37,747 nt of DNA. It comes from Acidobacteriota bacterium. GTDB taxonomy: Bacteria; Acidobacteriota; Polarisedimenticolia; Gp22-AA2. The stretch's first letter is position 1. Each line of letters opens with the position of its first letter. Position numbers and translations under genes: made by a program. Positions 26,001 through 33,414 of this stretch are shown piece after piece. Under the pieces are notes generated by a model. It had not been told where the DNA came from and ran no database searches. It was given only the letters and a program-made list of their open reading frames with translations. Location: NCBI GenBank assembly GCA_003223145.1, contig QHXY01000135.1, positions 4,288 to 42,034 on the forward strand, read 5' to 3'.

Positions 26001-26124
26001 GGTGTTCCGCGAGCAGGGGGATTACAAGAAGGCCATGCAGGTCTACACCGAGGTGTACGGACTGGACTCGACCTACCGCGACGTCACCGCCAAGATCAAG
26101 GAGTTGAAGAAGCTCCTTGGCTGA
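23005..26124 (+). CDS. Large TPR protein with acidic and Ala/Pro-rich linkers
   Basis: A 1039-residue, apparently cytoplasmic protein (no signal peptide or membrane helix seen). Residues 1 to about 390 are TPR units (for example AEKFVRAGKIPEAIGEYKKLFEDN, FYSADGFFLKAIAMYKKVSKLDP). A Pro/Ala then Glu-rich linker follows, then a second TPR-like block (TEAEVFVKYGLLDKAKEQLLKVL, about 490-580). A long Ala/Pro-rich linker with ELEIE-type acidic repeats (about 590-750), a short helical repeat (VDFYIDQGLLEEARAVLFQLQ) and a C-terminal TPR block (THYNLGIAYKEMGLVDEAIGEF to KIKELKKLLG) complete it. I start at ATG 23005, overlapping the rnhB stop; the TTG one codon earlier is less likely. Similar multi-block TPR proteins occur in Acidobacteriota and Myxococcota, generally without assigned function. 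Probably a scaffold; partner unknown. Confidence 0.88.
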   Translation: MPFDRAKTLASAEKFVRAGKIPEAIGEYKKLFEDNSRDMGVLNKLGDLCVRVGKNQDAIRFFLRIAEFYSADGFFLKAIAMYKKVSKLDPANADCLQKLAGLYQQQGLTIEAKAQYLAVADRHIKGGHFKKAIEVFASILEIEPDNMKIRLTYADMLVRAGSTPDAGAQFRVVAQDLARKGMFDEALKVAQKGSKIVPGDPDMMSLVLALTKEAEKSPGELLSTVVAMAKANGDNPRSLALLGEAYLAAGKTSEAEKVFQRLRGIEDAPPEVACALARFYISKDEADPALEWVSRAAEGYLGASRPTDAAGMMDEFLRAFPNHRGGLMKRAAVAEQAGDKKAQFEALQGLAETLLHSGERQEAAGIVKTMQGLDPQNPKCAEMLDRLSERAGGGAPKAAPAAAPGAGGGPRAQAAAARVPDIQEGALDLEEEPAAAVPIDETEVASGADALGDVEEEPYGPQSKIQDMQAEPDEEGDEPEDDDFITEHFTEAEVFVKYGLLDKAKEQLLKVLAKYPKHVPSHSKLKEIYYEEGDKEKAVAECLSLASIMKSRNRAEEAQDLVNEAIRIDPNNPRLREFTAAPAAPEPAKAAPVAAPPKPAAPVKPPKVPAAAKPAPPAAAPPPELEIEEIGGGTELEIEPTSQIGAPVRDDAVEVPGSDMELELEMPEEPEGKKPAAPPRAATPASARPQAAVRPAPEKIEEETPDDLAGGLSLDLSDDEITIEVEDDGGATPPASAGADRSPAYAAAGGGDPDAEKLGEVDFYIDQGLLEEARAVLFQLQKQYPGSQEVANRFERANRPAAEMPAARAAPPSQPGELDLDVERAFGAQTMVLPAPRPVPADMPRATKATPVFRVEKAEPAAEGDFFDLAGELDRSLAEAHVAVDTQEQEALEGPGHSLDEIFRAFKRGVEQQVDSQDYETHYNLGIAYKEMGLVDEAIGEFQYAARDPAKTVECCGILGLCFREKGMPQLALKWYQKGLDMPALGEHEAIGLRYDIAEVFREQGDYKKAMQVYTEVYGLDSTYRDVTAKIKELKKLLG

Positions 26125-27508
26125 GGGCGCACATCCTGCCGGGGGAGGGCGGGCGCGACGCGCCCCTCCCCGGACCACAGTCTCCGAGGACGGATTGAAT
26201 CGCAGCGCAGGACGCGCGGCCCGTCCGATCAGTGTGCCGGGGATCGCCACGCGAGCCCTGCGCTCCGGATATTACAGCGACGCGTACTTTCTCAACGCCT
26301 CGCGCATTCTCGCGGCCGCGGCGCGTACCGGAGAACGATTCGTCGGCCGGCCCCCGGCGGCCCATGCGGGCATCCGGCCTGTCGAGTCGTTCGTGCCCGG
26401 CGACGCCGAGGTCGAGATGCAGTTCTTCGCCCGGCGCGCGCCGCGTTTTGTCGCGGCGGGCATCGGACCGGCCCTCGGCATCCTCAGGGATGGCATTCGG
26501 GGAGGGCGGCGCGGCGCAGCACGCCTCCGGGTTCGTGCAGTCACGGAAGGGAGCCTTGCACGCCCGCTGGATCCGGTGCTGGTGGTGCGCGGCAGGTATC
26601 GCGATTTCGCGCACCTCGAAACCCCGGTTCTTGGCGTCCTGACGCGTTGCAGCCGGGTGGCCACGAACGTCTACGAGTCTCTCCTGGCCTCGCGCGGCAA
26701 GCCGATCCTGTTCTTCCCCGCCCGCTTCGATCTGCCGCACTGCCAGCCTCTGGACGGCTATGCGTACCGCGTGGCGCTGGCGACCTACGCGGCCGTCACG
26801 GGGATCCGCGTGCCGGCGCACGTCTCGACGGACGCGCAGGGCGCGCTCTGGGCGGAACGCGGCAGTGGGACCATGCCGCACGCCTTCATCCTGTGCTTCC
26901 TGGGGGATACGGCGGAGGCCGTGCTGGCCTTCTGCCGGCACGCGCCCCCCTCGGTGATGCGTGTCGCCCTCGTCGACACGACCAACGACTGCGTGGGGGA
27001 ATCGGTGCGCACGGCCCGCCGGCTGCTCGAAGAGCATCTCCGCCTGTTGCGCGCCGGTCGGTCCGCGGAGGCGGCGCGCTACGTCCTGCACGCTGTGCGG
27101 GTTGATACCGCGCAGGATCTGCGGGACAAGAGCGTTCCGGCGTCGCCCGACCCGCGTCTGGAGCGTGGCGTCACGCCGGTCCTGGCGAAGCTGGTGCGCG
27201 GCGCGCTGGACCAGGCGTCCCAGGGTATGGGTCTTTCAGGTCGCTGGCGGACGGCCGCCGATCGCTACGTTCGCGGCGTCCGGATCGTGGCGACCGGGGG
27301 TTTCGACCCCGGCAAGATCCGCTTGTTCGAAAAACGGCGGGCCCCGGTGGACGTCTACGGCGTCGGGTCGTTCTTGCTGCGCGGTGCGGCCAACGATTAC
27401 ACCGCGGACGTGGTGCGGGTTCGTGTCGGGGGTCGCTTTGTCACCATGGCGAAGACGGGCCGCCGCCCGCGTCGCAGCCACGAGCTGAGACCGGTACGGC
27501 TTTGCTGA
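26117..27508 (+). CDS. Nicotinate phosphoribosyltransferase, archaeal-type
   Basis: Forms nicotinate mononucleotide from nicotinate and PRPP for NAD salvage. Features shared with the archaeal-type enzymes (Thermoplasma type) are SGYYSDAYFLNASRIL near the N-terminus, VRGRYRDFAHLETPVLGVLTR, the GTMPHAFI loop, VDTTND, VRVDTAQDLRDKS, IVATGGFDPGKI and DVYGVGSFLL, ending in a short basic region with a terminal Cys (RPVRLC), as in that group. At up to 463 residues it is longer than the about 390 usual; the first about 40 residues are Arg/Pro-rich and may be untranslated, since an in-frame TTG at 26195 preceded by GAGGA gives a more typical N-terminus. The listed TTG overlaps the TPR gene by 8 nt. 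The adjacent Nudix gene fits an NAD-related pair. Confidence 0.85.
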   Translation: MAEGAHPAGGGRARRAPPRTTVSEDGLNRSAGRAARPISVPGIATRALRSGYYSDAYFLNASRILAAAARTGERFVGRPPAAHAGIRPVESFVPGDAEVEMQFFARRAPRFVAAGIGPALGILRDGIRGGRRGAARLRVRAVTEGSLARPLDPVLVVRGRYRDFAHLETPVLGVLTRCSRVATNVYESLLASRGKPILFFPARFDLPHCQPLDGYAYRVALATYAAVTGIRVPAHVSTDAQGALWAERGSGTMPHAFILCFLGDTAEAVLAFCRHAPPSVMRVALVDTTNDCVGESVRTARRLLEEHLRLLRAGRSAEAARYVLHAVRVDTAQDLRDKSVPASPDPRLERGVTPVLAKLVRGALDQASQGMGLSGRWRTAADRYVRGVRIVATGGFDPGKIRLFEKRRAPVDVYGVGSFLLRGAANDYTADVVRVRVGGRFVTMAKTGRRPRRSHELRPVRLC

Positions 27509-27531
27509 AGACGCTGAGAAAGGGACGCGGC

Positions 27532-28210
27532 ATGCAGCGAAGGTCGGGACGATCCCGTGCCACCGGGCGGCTCCTGAACGGCCCGGGCGGAGCGGCCGTC
27601 GTCCTCCGTCCCGCTCGCCCGGTCAGGGGGCTCCGCATCCTCCGCAAGCTGCCGTCTGGCGGGACGGGGTTCCTGACACTGGAACGGTTGCTTGCGAGGA
27701 ATCTGTATCATGACGGCAGGCGGTCACCGATCTACCGGTTCGAGGTTGTTCATCGTCGTGGGGTCGACGCGGTCGCAATCCTGCCTTTCTATTTCGATCC
27801 GCCGAGACGTCTGATGATCATCTGCAAGATCGGGTTCAGGCCCGGACTGTACACCCGCTCAAGACTGCACCCGCCCGTCCGGGATCGGCGCGTCTACAGG
27901 TCGGTGATCGAAGCGGTGGCGGGCAGTCTCGAGCCGGGCGACCGGGGTGAGGCCGGGATCAGCGCGCGGGCTCGGGCGGAGCTTCTCGAGGAAACCGGAT
28001 TGAGGCCTCTGGCCGCCGGAACGCTGCGCCTGGGAAGCGGCTTTTTTCCGTCGCACGGTCAGTCCACCGAAAAGGTCCACTTGCGCGCCTTCAGGGTCGA
28101 CCCTCCTCCTCATGTGTCGCCGTGGTCTCATCGAGGACCCGAAGGTCGAGATCGGTGTGACCCGATTGATGCGGGCCATCGGCCGCCGGCCTCGAATCGG
28201 CAGAACCTGA
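27532..28210 (+). pseudogene. Nudix hydrolase (ADP-ribose pyrophosphatase-like), frameshifted
   Basis: ATG 27532 has AAGGGA upstream and is preferred over the TTG at 27502. The N-terminal part (YRFEVVHRRGVDAVAILPF, then CKIGFRPGLYTRS) and the Nudix box region (EAVAGSLEPGD...ARAELLEETGL) resemble ADP-ribose/NDP-sugar pyrophosphatases, although the box has Ala where the first conserved Arg is expected and a few extra residues. After RAFRVDPP (about 28100) the first frame runs into low-quality sequence to 28239, whereas another frame gives a typical family C-terminus, CRRGLIEDPKVEIGVTRLM and AIGRRPRIGRT, ending at TGA 28208-28210. About 20 residues that should join the halves are missing. The gene is therefore interrupted by a deletion or by a sequence error. 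It follows the nicotinate phosphoribosyltransferase, consistent with NAD metabolism. Confidence 0.7.
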
Positions 28211-28749
28211 AATTGTGGCCGCCAGCGGACACGAAGTGACCACTTTTGACGCATGCGGCGTCAGGCCACTGCCGTTGCGTCATCATCTTTGACGCACGGT
28301 AAACTTCTGAAAACAAAAGACAACATTCATCCTGCGTCGGGCTGCGTCAAAATGCCCTAAGAAAACTGCCGAACAGCCCGCAGAATCTGCTGTTGAGCGC
28401 TGCATCGAAACTCTTTTAACTCGTTTCCTTAAAGCAATTTGGGTACGGAGATACGGTCGCGCGAGTAGTTCGTCAGGATAAAGGCACGATGTTTGCAAGA
28501 TACCTCAAATCGTTCATCGTCATAAACGGACTCCATGATAGGAAGCGAGATGCTGAAATCCGCAAGTCTCTCCGGCAGCCGGTGTCCCAATCCTGACTTT
28601 CCCTCCATCCCATTTTCCTTCCCCCCCTCGTTCGCAGATGGCAGAGAGATCGGCGACGCCGGCTGTCGGGGACTGGATTTGATCGGAGGGCACATCCTTG
28701 ATTTCGTGACGGAGCCGTTGGACCCTCGGGGTCTAGAGAGGAGCTTTCG
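28211..28749. other. Gene-free, lower-GC intergenic stretch
   Basis: About 540 bp without a convincing gene. Its G+C content is visibly lower (roughly half, by eye) than the flanking genes from about 28240 to 28560. It contains the TGACGCA heptamer cluster described separately, a small AAGTG-AC-CACTT palindrome (28234-28245) and the AGGAG ribosome site of the next gene at its right end. Two minus-strand ORFs across it (28429-29040 and 28473-28775) overlap the TPR gene or lack recognisable domains. I saw no tRNA or clear terminator. Confidence 0.6.
28244..28352. repeat. Cluster of TGACGCA/TGCGTCA heptamers (inverted repeats)
   Basis: Four complete heptamers lie within about 110 bp: TGACGCA at 28247-28253 and 28290-28296, TGCGTCA at 28276-28282 and 28343-28349. 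Hexamer versions are at 28258-28263 (GCGTCA) and 28333-28338 (TGCGTC). They form nested inverted repeats: TGACGC-5 nt-GCGTCA, TGCGTCA-7 nt-TGACGCA, and an outer 10-bp pair TTTTGACGCA (28244) / TGCGTCAAAA (28343). The function is unknown; operator-like sites or a decayed element are possible. Confidence 0.6.
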
Positions 28750-29052
28750 ATGCTGAAGGGCATGGGGACAACCAAGACCGTTTTCGACTTCGACCCATTG
28801 GGTGCGCTCGCCGGTGGTGCAGGCGGGGCGATCCTGTGGGCTCGTCAGGGAAGGATTTACGTCGATCGGGGTGACCTGGTCGGCGCCCTGCAGTCCTACC
28901 AGCGCTCTCTCGAAGCCGACATGGATTGCGTGGAGGCCTGGATCGGTCTTTCGGAGGTGTTCACGAAGATGCAGGACCGCCGGCGCGCGGAGAACTGTCT
29001 GGACGTGGCGCGCCGCATCCGCAGCATTTCCGCCCGCCACGCCACCGCCTGA
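28750..29052 (+). CDS. Small TPR protein
   Basis: A 100-residue protein with one clear TPR pair: GRIYVDRGDLVGALQSYQRSLEADMDCVEAWIGLSEVFTKMQDRRRAENCLDVARRI. The N-terminal part (TTKTVFDFDPLGALAGGAGGAILWA) has a Gly/Ala-rich, mildly hydrophobic stretch that is not a clear signal peptide. ATG with AGGAG 6 nt upstream. It stands alone between the lower-GC intergenic stretch and the promoter of the aldehyde dehydrogenase. I do not recognise a specific family or function. Confidence 0.7.
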   Translation: MLKGMGTTKTVFDFDPLGALAGGAGGAILWARQGRIYVDRGDLVGALQSYQRSLEADMDCVEAWIGLSEVFTKMQDRRRAENCLDVARRIRSISARHATA

Positions 29053-29072
29053 AGTTCAGACCCCCGCAGTCC

Positions 29073-29101
29073 TTGACACCGTTTTAGGCGTCTGCTAGCA
29101 T
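29073..29101 (+). promoter_or_regulatory. Sigma70-type promoter of the aldehyde dehydrogenase gene
   Basis: A consensus TTGACA (29073-29078), a 17-nt spacer and TAGCAT (29096-29101) make the best-formed promoter in the window. Transcription would begin near 29108, leaving a leader of about 74 nt before the ATG at 29182. Confidence 0.75.
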
Positions 29102-29160
29102 CCCCTTCCCGTCGCGCCCCATCAGATAGGAAGCAAACGACTTTTTCCGCGTCGACCGAT

Positions 29161-29177
29161 CTCCCAGAAACAGGGAG
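29161..29177 (+). promoter_or_regulatory. Hairpin covering the aldehyde dehydrogenase ribosome site
   Basis: CTCCC-agaaaca-GGGAG can form a five-pair GC-rich stem whose right arm is the GGGAG Shine-Dalgarno sequence 4 nt before the ATG. It may lower translation unless opened. The stem is short, so chance is a real alternative. Confidence 0.35.
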
Positions 29178-29181
29178 CAGC

Positions 29182-30678
29182 ATGGCCGAGCCGAAAACCT
29201 ACCGGAATTTTATCGATGGCGAATGGATCGAAGCGAGCGCCCGGCAGACGCGCGAGAATCGCAATCCCGCCGACAAGAGCGAGGTCATCGGCACTTTTCA
29301 AAGCTCTGGACAGGCCGACATCGATGCGGCCGTCGAGGCCGCGCGCAAGGCCTGGAGGAGATGGCGCCAGGTTCCGGCTCCCAAGCGGGCCGAGCACCTG
29401 TTCCGCATGGGAGAGATCCTGGTGCGGCGCAAGGAGGAGTACGCCCGGGAGATGACGCGCGAGATGGGAAAGCCGCTGCGCGAGGCGCGCGGCGACGTGC
29501 AGGAGGCGATTGACGTCTGCTATCACATCGCCGGAGAGGGGAGGCGGCTGCATGGCCACACCACCCCTTCGGAGCTGCCGAACAAGTCCTGCTTGTCGAT
29601 GCGCGTGCCGCTGGGCGTCTGCGGCCTGATCACGCCCTGGAATTTTCCGATGGCGATTCCATCCTGGAAGCTGATCCCGGCGCTGGTGTGCGGGAACAGC
29701 GTGATCATCAAGCCGTCGAGCGACGCGCCGCTCTCGGCGTACCATCTCGTCAAGGTCTGCCAGGAAGTGGGCATCCCGCGGGGAGTGGTCAACTACGTGA
29801 CCGGGGACGGGGAGTCGGCCGGGACACCGCTGACACGTCATGCGGGTGTGGCGCTGATCTCCTTCACCGGCTCCTCCGAGACCGGCCGACAGGTCAACCT
29901 CGCCTGCGCCGACACCTACAAGCGCGCCGCGCTCGAAATGGGCGGCAAGAACGCCATGATCGTCATGGACGACGCGCGTCTCGATCTCGCGGTGGAAGGG
30001 GCCCTCTGGGGCGCCTTCGCGACCACGGGCCAGCGCTGTACCGCCACCAGCCGGATCATCGTCCACAAGAAGATTCTCAAGGAGTTCGTGGATCGTTTCG
30101 TCGAGCGGGCCGGCAGCCTGAAGGTGGGCGACGGCCTGGACGAGTCGGTGGACGTCGGCCCCCTGATCAACGAGGCGCAGCTCAAGAAGGTCATGGACTA
30201 CATCCAGATCGGGCGCGACGAGGGTGCCGACCCAGTCCTCGGCGGCGTGCGGCTGACCAAGAATGAGTACGGTCGCGGATTCTTCTTCCCCCCGACCGTC
30301 TTCACGGGCGTCACCCGCGGGATGCGCATCGCCCGCGAGGAGATCTTCGGTCCGGTGGTGTGCGTGCTGGCTGCGGACAGCCTGGAGGATGCGCTGGAGA
30401 TCGCCAATGATTCGCCGTATGGCCTGTCTTCGTCGATCTACACTCAGGACGTGAACAAGGCGTTCGCGGCGATGCGCGACCTCGAGACCGGGATCACCTA
30501 CGTGAACTCATCCACGATCGGCGCCGAGACCCACCTGCCGTTCGGAGGCCTGAAGAAGAGCGGCAATGGCCACCGCGAGGGGGCGGCGCACACCGCGATC
30601 GATATCTTTTCCGAATGGAAGACGGTCTACGTAGATTACTCCGGCAAGCTTCAGAAGGCCCAGATGGACAACAACTGA
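29182..30678 (+). CDS. NAD(P)-dependent aldehyde dehydrogenase
   Basis: Oxidises an aldehyde to the carboxylate via a thiohemiacetal; soluble. 498 residues with an intact active site: Asn154 in TPWNFP, Lys177 in IIKPSS, Glu252 in LEMGGKN and nucleophile Cys286 in GQRCTATS, plus EEIFGPVV and [13 protein letters not shown] near the C-terminus. The overall pattern resembles the semialdehyde-type dehydrogenases (ketoglutaric/aminoadipic semialdehyde groups), but substrate cannot be read from sequence. Own promoter at 29073. The alanine dehydrogenase gene follows 41 nt downstream, hinting at amino-acid or amine catabolism; that link is inference. Confidence 0.93.
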   Translation: MAEPKTYRNFIDGEWIEASARQTRENRNPADKSEVIGTFQSSGQADIDAAVEAARKAWRRWRQVPAPKRAEHLFRMGEILVRRKEEYAREMTREMGKPLREARGDVQEAIDVCYHIAGEGRRLHGHTTPSELPNKSCLSMRVPLGVCGLITPWNFPMAIPSWKLIPALVCGNSVIIKPSSDAPLSAYHLVKVCQEVGIPRGVVNYVTGDGESAGTPLTRHAGVALISFTGSSETGRQVNLACADTYKRAALEMGGKNAMIVMDDARLDLAVEGALWGAFATTGQRCTATSRIIVHKKILKEFVDRFVERAGSLKVGDGLDESVDVGPLINEAQLKKVMDYIQIGRDEGADPVLGGVRLTKNEYGRGFFFPPTVFTGVTRGMRIAREEIFGPVVCVLAADSLEDALEIANDSPYGLSSSIYTQDVNKAFAAMRDLETGITYVNSSTIGAETHLPFGGLKKSGNGHREGAAHTAIDIFSEWKTVYVDYSGKLQKAQMDNN

Positions 30679-30719
30679 GCAGGGGCGGCCGGTCCAGCGG
30701 GGCCGGTCGAGGCTTCAGG

Positions 30720-31832
30720 ATGCAGGTCGGGGTACCGAAGGAAATCAAGGACCACGAGTACCGCGTCAGCATGGTGCCCGCCGGGGTGCACGCGCTCGTG
30801 CAGGCCGGGCACACGGTGCTGGTGCAGGACGGCGCCGGTCTCGGAAGCGGCATCGAGAACGCCGCCTACGAGGCGGCCGGGGCGGTGATCGTGACGGACG
30901 CCGCCGCGGTCTTCCGGCGCGCCGATCTGATCCTCAAGGTGAAGGAGCCGCAGGAGCAGGAAATGCCGATGCTCCGGCGCGGGCAGATCCTGTTCACCTT
31001 CCTGCACCTCGCTCCCCAGCCCCGGCTGACCCGCGCCCTGCTCGACTCCGGCATCACCGCCATTGCCTACGAGACGATCACCGACGACGGCGGCGGTCTG
31101 CCCCTCCTGACGCCGATGAGCGAGGTCGCCGGCCGGATGTCGATCCAGGTCGGTGCCTTCTATCTCCAGAAGACGCTCGGTGGCCGCGGCATCCTGCCGG
31201 GCGGCGTGCCCGGCGTCCCGCCCGGCGACGTGGTCATCCTGGGTGGCGGGACGGTCGGCATCAACGCGGCGATGATGGCGATCGGTCTCGGGGCGCGAGT
31301 GACCATCATCGACCGGTCGTTGCCGCGGCTGCGCTACCTGGACGAGATCTTCCACAGTCAGGTCGTGACCATCTACTCGACCGGCGCGTATGTCGCCGAG
31401 TCGGCGCGCCGCGCCGATCTCCTGATCGGGGCCGTCCTGATTCCCGGCGCCTCGGCACCGCGATTGGTGAGCCGGGAGATGGTCGGCACCATGAAGAAGG
31501 GGGCCGTGATCGTGGACGTGGCGGTCGACCAGGGGGGCTGCATCGAGACGACCCGGCCGACGACCCACTCTGCGCCGACGTATGAAGTGGATGGGGTCAT
31601 CCACTACTGCGTGGCGAACATGCCGGGGGCGGTGCCGCGCACCTCCACCTTCGCGCTCACCAACGCCACGCTGACCTACGTGCTCAAGATCGCCGAGCGG
31701 GGCTTCCGGGACGCCGCCCGCGAGGACCCGAGCCTGCGCGCCGGCGTGAACACGCACGCCGGCAAGGTCACGCACGAGGCGGTGGCGCGCTCGCAGGACT
31801 TGCCTTACGTGGCGCTCGACAGCCTGCTGTAA
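30720..31832 (+). CDS. ald: Alanine dehydrogenase
   Basis: NAD-dependent interconversion of L-alanine with pyruvate and ammonium. 370 residues from ATG 30720, close to the usual length; the ORF-track start at 30615 lies inside the previous gene. Features: [18 protein letters not shown], catalytic Lys75 in LKVKEP and His96 in LHLAP, the Rossmann loop [17 protein letters not shown], and the active-site [19 protein letters not shown] segment. A GAGG ribosome site lies 7 nt upstream. Likely co-transcribed with the aldehyde dehydrogenase. Confidence 0.95.
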   Translation: MQVGVPKEIKDHEYRVSMVPAGVHALVQAGHTVLVQDGAGLGSGIENAAYEAAGAVIVTDAAAVFRRADLILKVKEPQEQEMPMLRRGQILFTFLHLAPQPRLTRALLDSGITAIAYETITDDGGGLPLLTPMSEVAGRMSIQVGAFYLQKTLGGRGILPGGVPGVPPGDVVILGGGTVGINAAMMAIGLGARVTIIDRSLPRLRYLDEIFHSQVVTIYSTGAYVAESARRADLLIGAVLIPGASAPRLVSREMVGTMKKGAVIVDVAVDQGGCIETTRPTTHSAPTYEVDGVIHYCVANMPGAVPRTSTFALTNATLTYVLKIAERGFRDAAREDPSLRAGVNTHAGKVTHEAVARSQDLPYVALDSLL

Positions 31833-31876
31833 GCCGACCGGGACGAAGGCGCGACCACGACCTGCGGGAGGCTCCC

Positions 31877-33403
31877 CTGGGTCTGATTTTCGATCGAGCC
31901 GTCCGTTATGCCCGGAGCCATCTCTGGACCCTGGCCCTCGGAGCGGCGATCGTGCTGGCGACAGGGCTCCGTCTGCATGGCCTGACACGGCATCCCTTCT
32001 GGCTGGACGAGGCCTACTCCGTCACCGTCGCCCGCCAGCCCCTGTGGGCCATCGCACCCTCCCTGGCCGACGAGTCGGGGCCGCCCCTGTACTACCTGCT
32101 CCTGCATGGATGGATCAAGCTGCTCGGCGAGGGCCAGGCCGCAGGCCGCCTGCTGTCTGTGCTGTGCGGTGTCCTGCTGGTTCCGGCAACGGCCCGATTG
32201 GCGCGACGGGTCGCGGGGGAGAGGGGCGGTCTTGCCGCCGCCTTCCTGATGGCGGCCACACCGATGGCGGTGCAGTTCTCCCAGGAAGCGCGTATGTACA
32301 CGCTGCTGCCGCTTCTCACGGTCCTGGCAGGCGAGCGGCTGCTGGTCTGGCTCCAGGACGGGATGCGCGGTGCGCTGCTGGCGCACGCCCTGCTTCTGGC
32401 GGCGATCTTCTACACGCACAACTGGGGGCTGCTGGTCCTGCCGGCGGCGGGGGCCGTCGCCCTGCTCTACCCGGGCGAGCGGATCCGGGGCTGGCTCATC
32501 GCGGCGTCGCTGGCCCTGCTGCTGTACGCTCCGTGGGTGCCGGTTCTGGTGACGCAGGTCCGCGATCCGTCCTATCAGTTCATCCGGATGATCCAGACGA
32601 TTCCCTGGTGGCAGCTGCCGCTTCGATCGCTCTTGATCTTCGCCGTCGGCGTCGGCGATATCGGAGGACAAGCCACCACACTCGTGCCGGCCCCGGCGAG
32701 CTACCTGTTCGCCGGCTGGTTCCTGTGGCTGCTGGTCGCGCCGATCCTGTCGGGCGTAGGCCGCCGCGAATCCCTGGCGCTGCTGCTGTACACAGCCGTG
32801 CCTCCGGTGGGCGCGGCGCTGTTCACCGCGCTGGCGCGGCCGATCTATCTCCTGGGACGCTACGAGATCCTGATCCTCCCCGTGGCCATCGCCGCAGCCG
32901 GCGTGGCAGTCGCGAAGATGTTCCGCGGAAGGCGTCTTTCCCTCCTGGTGGCGATCTGGGTGCTGGCCCTCGCCGGGCTGTCGGTGCGCTACACGGCAGG
33001 TGTGCACAGGCGGTTTCCCGAGCCGATCATGACCGGTGTCCTGGCCCCCAACCTGCGGCCCGGCGATCACATCGTGTTCTGTGGTCTGTACCGGGCCGCC
33101 ATGGAGTACCACCTGCGCCAGAGGGGTGCGACTTTCGAGCCGGCCTCGTTCCCGGCCGAGGCGGCAAACCACCTGGGGTGGTACTACGAGAGCCTCTACC
33201 GTCCGGACGCACCGGCCCTGATGACCGAGGCCAGCGCGCAGTGCCCGCAGCCCGGCAGCCGCACCTGGGTGGTGGCCACCAGCGGGGCGACCTGCGGTGT
33301 CCTCATCGACACGCTCAGGACCTGCTCCAGCCTCTCCAGTCCCTTCTTGAACCTTGGGGTGCCGGCGAATCAGGTCCTGCTGGCGGAACCGCGGGTTAAC
33401 TAG
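31877..33403 (+). CDS. GT39-type membrane glycosyltransferase (possible CTG start)
   Basis: A polytopic GT-C glycosyltransferase of about 508 residues. The first extracytoplasmic loop has the acidic catalytic motif FWLDEAYSV, followed by the GPPLYYLLLHGW and QFSQEARMYTLLPLL stretches typical of the PMT_2 (PF13231) family, eight or more hydrophobic helices and a soluble C-terminal region. The ORF-track start (GTG 31952) would cut off the first membrane helix (LWTLALGAAIVLATGL). The frame is open upstream, and a GGGAGG ribosome site (31866-31871) stands 5 nt before a CTG at 31877, giving GLIFDRAVRYARSH before the helix, so CTG may be the true start. Donor would be a polyprenyl-phosphate sugar; acceptor unknown. 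Converges on the PBP gene with an 11-nt gap. Confidence 0.8.
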   Translation: MGLIFDRAVRYARSHLWTLALGAAIVLATGLRLHGLTRHPFWLDEAYSVTVARQPLWAIAPSLADESGPPLYYLLLHGWIKLLGEGQAAGRLLSVLCGVLLVPATARLARRVAGERGGLAAAFLMAATPMAVQFSQEARMYTLLPLLTVLAGERLLVWLQDGMRGALLAHALLLAAIFYTHNWGLLVLPAAGAVALLYPGERIRGWLIAASLALLLYAPWVPVLVTQVRDPSYQFIRMIQTIPWWQLPLRSLLIFAVGVGDIGGQATTLVPAPASYLFAGWFLWLLVAPILSGVGRRESLALLLYTAVPPVGAALFTALARPIYLLGRYEILILPVAIAAAGVAVAKMFRGRRLSLLVAIWVLALAGLSVRYTAGVHRRFPEPIMTGVLAPNLRPGDHIVFCGLYRAAMEYHLRQRGATFEPASFPAEAANHLGWYYESLYRPDAPALMTEASAQCPQPGSRTWVVATSGATCGVLIDTLRTCSSLSSPFLNLGVPANQVLLAEPRVN

Positions 33404-33414
33404 ACACGCGCCCT

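Noticed and set aside
28234-28247. AAGTG-AC-CACTT followed by TT as a terminator for the long operon
   Set aside because: A 5-bp stem with a 2-nt loop and hardly any T-run is too weak and sterically poor for an intrinsic terminator.
28429-29040. 203-aa minus-strand ORF in the lower-GC gap
   Set aside because: Half of it is antisense to the small TPR gene. The remaining part (VYDDERFEVSCKHRAFILTNY) looks somewhat protein-like but I recognise no domain and see no clear ribosome site; it could be a fragment of a lost gene, but I cannot support it.
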